Position numbers and translations under genes: made by a program
The notes under the pieces: model-generated
Told to the model about the DNA's origin: nothing
The model's database searches: none
Seen by the model: only the letters and a program-made list of their open reading frames with translations
In this document: in pieces, positions 1 to 7,411 of the stretch
How positions within the stretch are numbered: position 1 is the stretch's first letter
How the letters are laid out: every line of letters starts with the position of its first letter
DNA from: Lachnospiraceae bacterium UBA7179
Lineage (GTDB): Bacteria; Bacillota; Clostridia; Lachnospirales; Lachnospiraceae
Reading direction: 5' to 3'
Length of the DNA stretch: 37,005 nt
NCBI GenBank assembly: GCA_002491195.1
Contig: DKVL01000076.1
Coordinates: 65,628 to 102,632 of the forward strand

Positions 1-6
1 TAGTAA

Positions 7-66
7 CTTGCACTCTCGAAGAAAAATCCTGCGCACTATTCAGGAGTAATTTATTAACAGTTCCTT
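7..66 (-). repeat. 60-bp element, inverted copy of the one at the right edge
   Basis: Read on the minus strand this 60-base stretch aligns without gaps to 36926-36985 read on the plus strand, by eye 44 of 60 identical, with 24 of 26 identical at 10-35. At the right edge the stretch is an open frame (RNC..IT...CAGYFFESA). Here the same frame reads RNC..IT...CAGFFFESA but has three stop codons, so this copy looks like a decayed small ORF or a dispersed repeat. The flanking bases between this element and the phosphoribosyltransferase gene show nothing else I can name. Confidence 0.55.
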
Positions 67-211
67 ATATGAAGTTGGTCCACTGTGATCGTCAGATTTC
101 TGGCAGCCAGATTTCCATGAGCATATATCCTTATAGAGTCTGTCTGCTATAACAATTCCGATTTACATATTGAATGAATCGTAAGATCAATGCACTGCAC
201 AAGAAATGGAT

Positions 212-1447
212 CTAACTCACCAGAACAATATGTCCATTTCCAGACACCTTCAACGCATAAACCAACGAGCAGATTCCTTCCCTAACCTCGCCCTTCGCAT
301 CCGTAATAATGACAACTGTGTCATATTTTTGCAAATCATAGATGTAAGTTGTCCGCTTGCTGTCATACAGACTTTTGAGTTCATATCTAGTGTGAAGTGG
401 ATAATCGTCCTCTGTACTCACTGCGATCGGGCTTCTGGTCGTTGCGTGGAATCGGACATCTTTTCCCTGCTCCTCAAACTTTTTTGCGACAAACAGAGCC
501 GGGTACATATACTCCTCTGTCCCGAGCACCAGCATATTTTGTGTACTGTGTAAATCTGTCCGGGCAGCAATTTCCTGGTACATCCATGCGCAATATTCCG
601 CATATTCTACTGAATTGACAATTCGCCGCGTATCCATATACTGATTGATTTTTATATAATCCATGTGAACCATTCCATCAATCGCCTTTTCCTCCGGCTT
701 CGCCATCTCTTTACCGGATTTCCCATTTTGTAAAATCGGGCGCGCGATCTGGCTTATAACAGTTGTGTCACTTTCAGACGCGCTTTGATCTATCACGATA
801 TGTTCTGGTTCAATGTCATCCTTACAGATGATATATCTGCCATCTCCCCGGTAAGATTCGGCTATCTCCGTGTAGGCGGCGTGGTTCGTTTTCACAAGCC
901 AGAACAGTTCGATATCATACTTTTGATAAGAGTCCAATGCCGTTTCATCCATTCCATTTAATACGGAAGCGACAGAAAACGCTATCTTTTCCGAATATTG
1001 CTTTCTCAGGATATTAATAATATTCAGGATCGTCTTCCCTGTCGTGACCTCATCCTCAACAAAAACGATTCTATCTATCGTACCGATCACACGGTCAATA
1101 TCATCTTTGACGAGCTTCTGCTCCGTGGCATGGCTGTGCTCCTCTGAAAAGTACAGGTATGTGGCATCTGGTACAATCTCCCTTGTCGTCTGCATATAAT
1201 CCGCACCAAGCTCCGCTGCCACCGCCACGCCGATCGCAGTCGCCGTCTCCGCAAAACCGATCACCAACAGCGTCTCCTTTTCATACCTGCCTTTTAAGGT
1301 GTCTGCAAGGGCGCGAAACATAGAAATCGCCTCGCAGGGCTTTACTGGAATGTGCTTTCCCTGGAGCCTGTTCACCACCAGATATTTTCTTTTATTGTTA
1401 TTTTCCCTCTTGGCGATCCGCACCAAGTCCTGTTCTGTATACTTCAT
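212..1447 (-). CDS. Phosphoribosyltransferase with C-terminal TRSP domain (Ter-operon type)
   Basis: 411-residue cytoplasmic protein. Residues 128-139 read VFVEDEVTTGKT, the PRPP-binding loop of type I phosphoribosyltransferases (hydrophobic run, acidic pair, T.TGKT). The overall layout matches the PRTase_2 plus TRSP pair known from tellurium-resistance (Ter)-linked biosynthetic operons, where the enzyme is thought to help make a nucleoside-like product; substrate is unknown. The TRSP part is roughly residues 255-411. I chose the ATG at 1447 over the one at 1495 because GGAAGG sits nine bases before it. The usual Ter partners (TerD, StiP-like protease, HAD, ATP-grasp) are not in this window; about 200 non-coding bases follow its stop. 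It could belong to a system that continues left of the window or be an orphan. Confidence 0.82.
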   Translation of the reverse strand: MKYTEQDLVRIAKRENNNKRKYLVVNRLQGKHIPVKPCEAISMFRALADTLKGRYEKETLLVIGFAETATAIGVAVAAELGADYMQTTREIVPDATYLYFSEEHSHATEQKLVKDDIDRVIGTIDRIVFVEDEVTTGKTILNIINILRKQYSEKIAFSVASVLNGMDETALDSYQKYDIELFWLVKTNHAAYTEIAESYRGDGRYIICKDDIEPEHIVIDQSASESDTTVISQIARPILQNGKSGKEMAKPEEKAIDGMVHMDYIKINQYMDTRRIVNSVEYAEYCAWMYQEIAARTDLHSTQNMLVLGTEEYMYPALFVAKKFEEQGKDVRFHATTRSPIAVSTEDDYPLHTRYELKSLYDSKRTTYIYDLQKYDTVVIITDAKGEVREGICSLVYALKVSGNGHIVLVS

Positions 1448-1560
1448 TTTCCATTTCCTTCCACGAAATTGGAACTCTTTTAGTCCGCAATGCATGTTTT
1501 TCCTTCATTATAATCATTATCGTCTTGTGACCATGGCTTAAAAACATATCATTTTGAAAA

Positions 1561-1581
1561 GGGACTCACAAAGAGAGTCCC
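1561..1581 (-). terminator. Hairpin terminator after the Rpn-like nuclease gene
   Basis: Perfect 7-bp stem GGGACTC/GAGTCCC around a 7-base loop, followed on the minus strand by TTTTC. It lies 41 bases after the nuclease stop codon. The T run is short, so it may be weak. Downstream a TATAAT on the minus strand (1512-1507) could serve the phosphoribosyltransferase gene, but no good -35 goes with it. Confidence 0.6.
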
Positions 1582-1622
1582 CAGAACGTGTTTGAAAACT
1601 GCTTTCTGCCAGAGAAAAGATG

Positions 1623-2636
1623 TCAGTGATCAAGATTCACACCATGATCGATCAATACTTTTTTGATCTCATCTTCTGTTTTACTCATAGCCTGTGCTAT
1701 CATAATCAAACTGACACCCACTTTGTAAAAATTGATGATATCCTCCTCTTTCGTTTTTTGAGTCCCTCTTTTTTCGCCTCTTTCTTCGCCTCTTCTTTCA
1801 CCCTTTTCTAATAGTCCCTGTCCCAAATTACACATCACTTCCACTTCCTCTCTTAACCCTTCATCGACATCAATACCAAAATCATCTGACAGTTTACTGA
1901 ACCGTTCCCTGTTATCCAGATCCACTGCAAACAACGTATTGAGCATCCTGCACAAATCCCTGCTGTCTGCTGCCTCTGTGTTGGCTTCCTCATCCGATTC
2001 TTCCGATTTACCAGTGATACCAACGATCACAATGTTCATCAAATCTGTGCCGCCTGCCCATTGATATGTCCCGTACAGAGTATCCTGCACGAAATGAATA
2101 TGGTTCACGCTGTTGGCTTCCATATTTGCTACAATCCAGATGGAGTATACTTTTACCATATTATTGAACTTCATATGTTTGAACTCTCTCTGTTTCTGTG
2201 CACTGATCAACCTGCACGCATAAAAGACAGCACGATTGGACAGTCTATAACCTGTCGGTTTATCTTTCTGCATCTCAACATTGATGATTATTCCATACGA
2301 CTTTCTTGCATTTTTGGCTGTCCGCACTTGAAACAGTATATCATATCGGATCATTCCCTCGTTCGTCTCGGCGTTTTCTGTATTGAAACCTGTGATCCGC
2401 TCTCCGTTCATCCTATTCGTTTGTCCCGGATCCACAGGAACTCTGCTTATATAAACTTCACCTTCTATCAGCTCAGCGATGTCTTTTACGCACATCCCTT
2501 TGAACGCTGCCACTGTCTTTGACAGGATGAAAGCAAGTACTGTCTTATAACCAAGCGCTTTCTTTGCCCGCTCATCATACTGCATGGCAAGCTCTTCAAC
2601 TGTATTTGGTGCTGTGTTGTTTATCTCTTTTGTCAT
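1623..2636 (-). CDS. Rpn-like PD-(D/E)XK nuclease (PDDEXK_2 family)
   Basis: 337 residues. The family (PF12784, also annotated as nuclease-family transposase) has a PD-(D/E)XK endonuclease fold; E. coli RpnA relatives are DNA endonucleases that promote RecA-independent recombination. Here the catalytic pattern is visible as D99 in RYDILFQV and E121-x-Q123 in INVEMQ. The C-terminus has the usual highly charged stretch (GERRGEERGEKRG, near residue 280) and then a helix-turn-helix-like tail (ISLIMIAQAM.KTEDEIKKVL without the family's usual repeats). The start is set by AGGAGGAG three bases before the ATG. It stands alone, with its own promoter and terminator. Whether it acts in mobility, defence or recombination cannot be told from sequence. 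Confidence 0.88.
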   Translation of the reverse strand: MTKEINNTAPNTVEELAMQYDERAKKALGYKTVLAFILSKTVAAFKGMCVKDIAELIEGEVYISRVPVDPGQTNRMNGERITGFNTENAETNEGMIRYDILFQVRTAKNARKSYGIIINVEMQKDKPTGYRLSNRAVFYACRLISAQKQREFKHMKFNNMVKVYSIWIVANMEANSVNHIHFVQDTLYGTYQWAGGTDLMNIVIVGITGKSEESDEEANTEAADSRDLCRMLNTLFAVDLDNRERFSKLSDDFGIDVDEGLREEVEVMCNLGQGLLEKGERRGEERGEKRGTQKTKEEDIINFYKVGVSLIMIAQAMSKTEDEIKKVLIDHGVNLDH

Positions 2637-2698
2637 TTACTCCTCCTGATCAATAATTCATGTTTCCTGTCGTAACACAGACCCCTCTATGCGATTAT

Positions 2699-2742
2699 AT
2701 TATAGCATACGAAAGACAGCGGATGCAATCAGACTTTCGTAT
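2699..2742 (-). promoter_or_regulatory. Nuclease promoter inside a perfect 9-bp inverted repeat
   Basis: On the minus strand TTGCAT (2728-2723), 18 bases, then TATAAT (2704-2699) preceded by TGC, an extended -10. The arms ATACGAAAG (2707-2715) and CTTTCGTAT (2734-2742) are perfect inverted repeats that bracket the -35 box, the right placement for a repressor operator. No regulator gene lies next to it. Confidence 0.7.
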
Positions 2743-2848
2743 CAAATATAAAGCCATTTTCCAGAGACCAAAAATATTGTCTCCAGTGGAAAACTTTCTG
2801 ATGATAACAAAGCACGTTTAAAAAATTGCCGTCCTCTCCTTCTGCACC

Positions 2849-2877
2849 TTGACTCTAATAACTGGCGGAAGTATAAT
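2849..2877 (+). promoter_or_regulatory. Sigma-A promoter for the GNAT remnant and carbonic anhydrase
   Basis: TTGACT, exactly 17 bases, TATAAT. The 37 bases ending at the -10 match those at 3691-3727 in 30 positions by eye, including CACCTTGACTC and the whole -10. Both promoters therefore derive from one duplicated sequence. Confidence 0.8.
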
Positions 2878-2926
2878 GAAAGCCTGAAGTGTCCAAACAC
2901 TATTGGAACTTATGGAGGTAAAATAC

Positions 2927-3163
2927 ATGCGGACTATCGAAACAGAACGTCTGATATTAAGGCCATTAACCCAGGAGGACGCGAATGCCGTATTCGAATG
3001 GGCAGGAGATCCACTTGTAAACAAATATATGCCTTACCCTTTACACCAAAGTGTCCGTCAGGCCAAGGAATGGATCCGTTCTCTGGGCGATAAAAATGAA
3101 TTTTGCTTTTGTGAATCAGTGGAAATCTCAAAAATAAACAATGACAGGAGTAATTCATTATGA
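2927..3163 (+). pseudogene. Truncated GNAT N-acetyltransferase (RimJ/RimL type), N-terminal part
   Basis: The first 60 or so residues (MRTIETERLILRPLTQEDA, then WA.D..V.KYMPY) match the start of RimJ/RimL-like acetyltransferases, which are normally about 170-180 residues. After NEFCF the homology stops and an unrelated 17-residue tail runs to a stop, so the acetyl-CoA binding part is missing and the product should be inactive. The ATG at 2927 has GGAGG eight bases upstream. The stop overlaps the carbonic anhydrase start (ATGA), so translation of the stub may feed the next gene. A deletion that joined the promoter and stub to the carbonic anhydrase explains the arrangement. Confidence 0.75.
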
Positions 3164-3639
3164 ACCAAAAAATATTTATTGCGCCGGGAGCACATGTCGT
3201 TGGTGATGTCCAACTGGGGGAAAATGTAGGCATCTGGTACAATGCCGTCGTTCGCGGTGATACCAATTCGATCACGATCGGGGACAACAGCAATGTACAG
3301 GATAACACCACCGTGCACACCGACTCTGACTATAAAGTCCATGTAGGAAAAGGCGTCACAATCGGCCACAATGCCATTGTTCACGGGTGTACCATAGGCG
3401 ACAACACGGTCATTGGCATGGGCAGCATTATCTTAAGCGGCGCGGCAATCGGCAATAACTGCATCATCGGTGCAGGCTCACTCGTCACTGGAAAAATGCG
3501 GATCCCCGACAATTCCCTCGCCTTCGGAAATCCCGCAAAGGTGATCCGTGCTGTCACCCCGGAGGAGATCAAGGCCAATCAGGAGAATGCCACGCATTAT
3601 GTACAGCTCATGAGAGAGAATGCTTGCACACAAGTATAG
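3160..3639 (+). CDS. Gamma-class carbonic anhydrase family protein (left-handed beta helix)
   Basis: 159 residues, normal size for the family. Hexapeptide repeats of the left-handed beta helix run through residues 10-130 (I.IG.N..V.D pattern). The three zinc-ligand histidines of gamma carbonic anhydrases are present as H53 (TTVHTD), H70 and H75 (GHNAIVHGC). R32 and D34 of VVRGD and Q47/D48 are also conserved. The enzyme would hydrate CO2 to bicarbonate in the cytoplasm, although many bacterial members show little activity when tested. AGGAG lies about 13 bases before the ATG, and the ATGA overlap with the GNAT stub suggests coupled translation. A decayed second copy lies at 4561-4665. Confidence 0.9.
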   Translation: MNQKIFIAPGAHVVGDVQLGENVGIWYNAVVRGDTNSITIGDNSNVQDNTTVHTDSDYKVHVGKGVTIGHNAIVHGCTIGDNTVIGMGSIILSGAAIGNNCIIGAGSLVTGKMRIPDNSLAFGNPAKVIRAVTPEEIKANQENATHYVQLMRENACTQV

Positions 3640-3698
3640 CATAAGCATATCACCAAATTAATTTGATATAAGCACCGCCCTCTTTCCCAAGCTACACC

Positions 3699-3727
3699 TT
3701 GACTCAAACAACTTCCGGCAGTATAAT
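3699..3727 (+). promoter_or_regulatory. Sigma-A promoter for the two-TM protein
   Basis: TTGACT, 17 bases, TATAAT, a twin of the promoter at 2849-2877. About 45 bases separate it from the start codon at 3773. Confidence 0.8.
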
Positions 3728-3772
3728 TATGTCGATTAAATTCATAATTTTGTTTCGGAAAGGAGTTTTTGT

Positions 3773-4522
3773 ATGGAACAGTATTTACCTGTCATGAGTG
3801 AAGATTACAAAAAGAATCATTATGCGGAAGGTGTATTTGCTTCCATCAGGAAGAAAACAGCAAGGATTTCTTTTGGAATCTATATCTTCTTTGGAATTCT
3901 CTTGTTGGGCGGCGCATACGGTACTTACTGGGCTCGCGGAAGGATCGAAACATATCGTCTGGAGGGACAGGATGACCTGATCAGCGCCGGTTATATCATA
4001 ATGGGAGTGTTTGCACTTCTTGCTGTCATTGCCCTGGCCTGCATCATCATTACAATCATCCGCCATACGCGGGGAGCGAAAAAGTGGAAAGAAACATGCG
4101 CAAAGTACAATGGATATACGATCAGTGATATGGACGAGTTTGAGCATCAGACCATGGACATGGAATGCCGCGCGATCAAGCTTCTTGGCGCAGCGGAAGC
4201 ACTGGCAAACGGACAGTCCGACGGCATTTTGACAAGGGACTACATCTACCTGGCCGATCCGCATCATACGATCATGAAGCTTGCCGATCTATCAGCTGCC
4301 TGCATTGTCAGACAGACCATATCGGTAGATTCCATGCCGGTACAAAAAAAGCATAACTACCTCACTGTCATGCTCCTTGGCAGAAACGGAAGACGTTCCA
4401 TAGCGGAATGTTCCAAGGAATCCGGTGCTGCGCTCATAACCTTTCTAAAACAACAATATCCCACCATCTATACAGCGGACGGAAATATCATTTCCGACGA
4501 AGACTTTAGCAGACTGAGATGA
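3773..4522 (+). CDS. Two-TM membrane protein of unknown function
   Basis: 249 residues that I do not assign to a named family. Transmembrane segments are clear at about residues 32-53 and 72-96, separated by a short loop (ARGRIETYRLEGQDDL). A soluble C-terminal half of about 150 residues follows a basic stretch (RHTRGAKKWK), so this half is probably cytoplasmic. The middle of it resembles PH-like or YcxB-like membrane domains in rhythm (DGILTRDYIYLAD..., then ...LTVMLLGRNGRRS), but this is only an impression. The start has AAAGGAG seven bases ahead. It has its own promoter and is followed by the carbonic anhydrase remnant. Confidence 0.75.
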   Translation: MEQYLPVMSEDYKKNHYAEGVFASIRKKTARISFGIYIFFGILLLGGAYGTYWARGRIETYRLEGQDDLISAGYIIMGVFALLAVIALACIIITIIRHTRGAKKWKETCAKYNGYTISDMDEFEHQTMDMECRAIKLLGAAEALANGQSDGILTRDYIYLADPHHTIMKLADLSAACIVRQTISVDSMPVQKKHNYLTVMLLGRNGRRSIAECSKESGAALITFLKQQYPTIYTADGNIISDEDFSRLR

Positions 4523-4560
4523 ACAATTCATGATCAGTCAAAAACACTGTGTGGCGCAGC

Positions 4561-4665
4561 GTCACCATACACACCAACTCTTATTTCCAGGTCGACGCAG
4601 AAAAAGAGTTCCCGAAAAAATGCGGATTCCCGACAGTTCACTGACTTTCGGGAATCCTGCAAAAT
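4561..4665 (+). pseudogene. Decayed second copy of the gamma-carbonic anhydrase gene
   Basis: In one frame 4561-4610 reads VTIHTNSYFQVDAEKE, against TTVHTDSDYKVHVGKG of the intact enzyme. From 4612 another frame reads KMRIPDSSLTFGNPAK, against KMRIPDNSLAFGNPAK. The roughly 60 residues in between, with two zinc histidines, are deleted and the frame is broken, so no enzyme can be made. The 3' part has become a perfect inverted repeat (see the terminator at 4616-4657). Confidence 0.8.
4616..4657 (-). terminator. Terminator hairpin formed from the carbonic anhydrase remnant
   Basis: Perfect 10-bp arms GGATTCCCGA (4624-4633) and TCGGGAATCC (4648-4657), followed on the minus strand by GCATTTTTT. 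This is a good Rho-independent terminator for the minus-strand lipoprotein operon; on the plus strand there is no T run. The intact gene has an imperfect version of the same arms (3501-3534). Confidence 0.7.
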
Positions 4666-4700
4666 TTCATTGTCATGCAATATCAACCTATATTACGGAA

Positions 4701-4989
4701 TCACCACCCAAGATATTGATGCCATTCATCAGAAGTAAGCCAAAACGTCAATTGATAATCTACAGTTATAGTAAACCAATTGCTGTAATATCCGACAAGT
4801 TCTCCATTCACTTTTCCGCGAACTACCAGCATTCTGGTTAAAGGTCCAACACCTACTGGGTCCATGTTCTCTGCCCGGGTATTCGGGATCGAGCGTATCT
4901 GCATATGAGACAATGCCAGACCCCGACAATACTGACAATATCACTGTCAGACACAGTAAAAACTTTATATACTTCATATACTTCTTCAT
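4701..4989 (-). pseudogene. Small secreted protein gene broken by a frameshift
   Basis: The first frame encodes a clear signal peptide (MKKYMKYIKFLLCLTVILS, then SGSGIVSYA) and continues DTLDPEYPGREHGP. The -1/+1 neighbour frame carries a plausible mature part (NTRAENMDPVGVGPLTRM to EWHQYLGW and a stop at 4701). Joined near 4870-4890 the two give a protein of about 90 residues, so one base was probably gained or lost. AAAGGAAG stands before the ATG at 4989. It starts 47 bases after the lipoprotein stop, in the same operon, and the exapted terminator follows. A sequencing error or programmed shift cannot be excluded. Confidence 0.6.
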
Positions 4990-5036
4990 GGCTGTCTTCC
5001 TTTCTTTTTAGAAAATTTACGTATGCGGCCGGTATG

Positions 5037-7235
5037 TTATCTGCTGGTGATAATCCAGTCGCCGTATCTGTTTACAATGTTTACATTGAAGGTATTCTCG
5101 ATATTTTCGAGGGTGGGCTCCATATAGTTGGGATCACGCCAATGGCAGTTTGGCTCACTGTACTGAGCATTCAGGTAATCGAATTCTTCTTTGGTAATCA
5201 CTATCCTATCGCTGTTCGAAGGATTAATTATTTTGTAATAATCGCCTATACCGTCTTCGGCCTCCTCTAATCCTACAATATACTCTGCATCTGTACCATC
5301 AAAAAAGTAATACCCTTCACTTAAACTCTGATCATACATATCACGACTTTTAATATACCCTTTATCTGGATCATAACCACCTACTCCAGTGCTATCTAAT
5401 GAGAGGATCTGTTCTGTTCCATCTGCGTTAAATGTGTATGCAAAGCAATAATCACCCATATCGAACATTAACTCCATTTTCCCGTCATTATTCAAATCTT
5501 CGAAAGCAAATTTCCAAAGCGCCGGCTCATCAGTTGCCTGCATCTCCTCTTTCAGCACCATCAGATAATTGTATTTCCACTCCTCTACGCCCTCTTGCCG
5601 TCCCGTCGGCATTTGCCATTCATGCCACTCAAGTTCCGGTATCTCTCCAGATTTTTCGGCTTTCCACAGATCCAGAACGCCTTCTTTTTCCGCTTTCTGG
5701 TCTATCAGGGCGCTAAGTTCTTCCCCTGTGACTTCTTTTATCGCTGATCCATCATTATCAGACCAAAAACAGAAATCATCACTGCTGACATACTGCATAC
5801 ATTTTTCCCTGTCTGCGCTGCTGATCTCCTGTTCCGCTGAACATACCAGATAACGTTTCCCATCTATGGTACTTGTATCAATCTCAATATTCGGATTCTC
5901 TAATCCGTCTATCTCCCCGCTGTCCAAATCATAAAAGTAATAAGAAGAATTATACAATTCTTTAATCTGTCCGTCCGTACCCAATATGAACCACTGTGTC
6001 CCCCCGGTTGATGCACCACTAGAACCACCGCTACTGATAAACCCATAATAGTCAATATCCGTACCATTCCGATACTCTGACCATCCCACATTGAGGATCC
6101 GCAATTCCATATTCTGATATGCTAGTACATAATAGCAGCTAAAATTCATACCAGTACCAGATATCTCTCCACTAAATAGTACCTGCAACTCGGGCATATG
6201 ATCGTTTCCTACATCCATATAAGCATACGAAACACTTTCTATGCTATACTCACTAAATTCATCCCTACTCTCTACCTGACGCATCAGATCCAGCATGGAA
6301 TACGGTTGACCATTCAACCGGTCTACAGCAGTTATCATCCCGTTCAGAAACGCCTGATACGCTTTTACCGCTTCCTGGTCATACAACGCTCTTCTGTGTG
6401 CATTCAGGTCATGGACATATTCATCCTGGGCCTGCACTTCCCCCTGATAGAGATAAAAAGGAATCCACAGCGCTGCGTTCTCCTCCTGATCCGCCTGTAT
6501 GGTCTGGATCAAGCCCTCAGAAGTATATATTTTTGTCGTCACACCATCCGATTCCATCGGGCTTGACGCTTCTGTTACCACTTGGCGGTCTTTCACATAA
6601 AAGGTGCGGACACCGTCTGCCTTTGCCACTGAAAACAGCTCGTATCCCTGCTTAGCGTCATTGTCTGCATACAGGAAACTTCCGTTGTCGTCTGTCGGAT
6701 TGCCCTGCCCGATATAATGATCCTGATCTGCATCATACATCAGCAGGTCAAGGTTTGCGTCCCCTTCCCATTCAAGCATCACCAGATATCTGTCATCCTC
6801 AAAAGCACTGACCAGCCTGATCCTGTCCATCTGGTCTTCCGTTCCGGCTGACACAGCGCTCTGCTCCGCATAATATCCGTCTTTTTTGACTTCCACCTGA
6901 TAGGAACCCTCTGCAAGCTCCATCACGGCTATGCCCTGTTCATCTGTTTTTCCTTTTGCTGTCTCTCTGCCATTTTCGTCAACTATGCAGACCTCTGCAT
7001 CCGGCAGCGCTGTCCCCTGAACGGCGTCAATACACTGCAGGGTATATTTCCATGCATCTGCTTCTTCACTTTCTGCTGCTTCATGTGTCTGCACCTCTTC
7101 CACTGTCCCGCTGTTTTTTTCCTGCCTTGATTCGGCTGGAGACTTCTCTGTGTTTTCTGCAGCGCCGCAGCCTGTCAGCCAGACTCCAACAATGCCCAGC
7201 ACACATAGTCGCAGAAATTTTTCTTTTGTTTTCAT
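5037..7235 (-). CDS. Large lipoprotein with carboxypeptidase-regulatory-like domain
   Basis: 732 residues. A type II signal peptide ends in the lipobox LTGC with the lipidated cysteine at 23, so the protein is anchored on the outer face of the membrane. An acidic linker follows. Residues about 65-125 form a beta-sandwich of the carboxypeptidase-regulatory/CnaB-like kind (GTALPDAEVCIVDENGRETA, then TDEQGIAVMELAEGSYQV.V.K.GY). The remainder is not a family I recognise. It contains calcium-loop-like motifs (FEDLNNDGKMEL near residue 590; YMDVGNDHMPEL near 340) common in clostridial surface proteins. The start is certain from GGAGG eight bases before the ATG. The frameshifted small secreted gene lies 47 bases downstream. 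A binding or sensing role at the cell surface is likely but unproven. Confidence 0.8.
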   Translation of the reverse strand: MKTKEKFLRLCVLGIVGVWLTGCGAAENTEKSPAESRQEKNSGTVEEVQTHEAAESEEADAWKYTLQCIDAVQGTALPDAEVCIVDENGRETAKGKTDEQGIAVMELAEGSYQVEVKKDGYYAEQSAVSAGTEDQMDRIRLVSAFEDDRYLVMLEWEGDANLDLLMYDADQDHYIGQGNPTDDNGSFLYADNDAKQGYELFSVAKADGVRTFYVKDRQVVTEASSPMESDGVTTKIYTSEGLIQTIQADQEENAALWIPFYLYQGEVQAQDEYVHDLNAHRRALYDQEAVKAYQAFLNGMITAVDRLNGQPYSMLDLMRQVESRDEFSEYSIESVSYAYMDVGNDHMPELQVLFSGEISGTGMNFSCYYVLAYQNMELRILNVGWSEYRNGTDIDYYGFISSGGSSGASTGGTQWFILGTDGQIKELYNSSYYFYDLDSGEIDGLENPNIEIDTSTIDGKRYLVCSAEQEISSADREKCMQYVSSDDFCFWSDNDGSAIKEVTGEELSALIDQKAEKEGVLDLWKAEKSGEIPELEWHEWQMPTGRQEGVEEWKYNYLMVLKEEMQATDEPALWKFAFEDLNNDGKMELMFDMGDYCFAYTFNADGTEQILSLDSTGVGGYDPDKGYIKSRDMYDQSLSEGYYFFDGTDAEYIVGLEEAEDGIGDYYKIINPSNSDRIVITKEEFDYLNAQYSEPNCHWRDPNYMEPTLENIENTFNVNIVNRYGDWIITSR

Positions 7236-7411
7236 TGTGATCCCTCCTAATTTACTGGTTCATCCTCTGCCACGCTTTCAACAGCCTTCTCTGTTTATAT
7301 GACTATACTACACCTTTCCCGCCGGCTTTTGTTATTTTCTGACGAACGGCCGCTTTTTCGGTATCAATAACATGTTTTGGCATTTACAGCGGCTTTATCC
7401 CGCTCATGACA

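Noticed and set aside
3645..3672. Terminator after the carbonic anhydrase gene
   Set aside because: The ATATCA...TGATAT palindrome is AT-rich, weak and without a T run; not strong enough to list.
2849..3727. MerR-type operator promoters
   Set aside because: The -35 to -10 spacing is 17 bases, not the 19-20 of MerR promoters, and the spacer has no good dyad.
7236..7411. Terminator for the RyR gene and promoter of the lipoprotein gene
   Set aside because: Only a 5-bp AGCGG/CCGCT stem without T run and no matching -35/-10 pair; the 176 bases hold nothing I can support.
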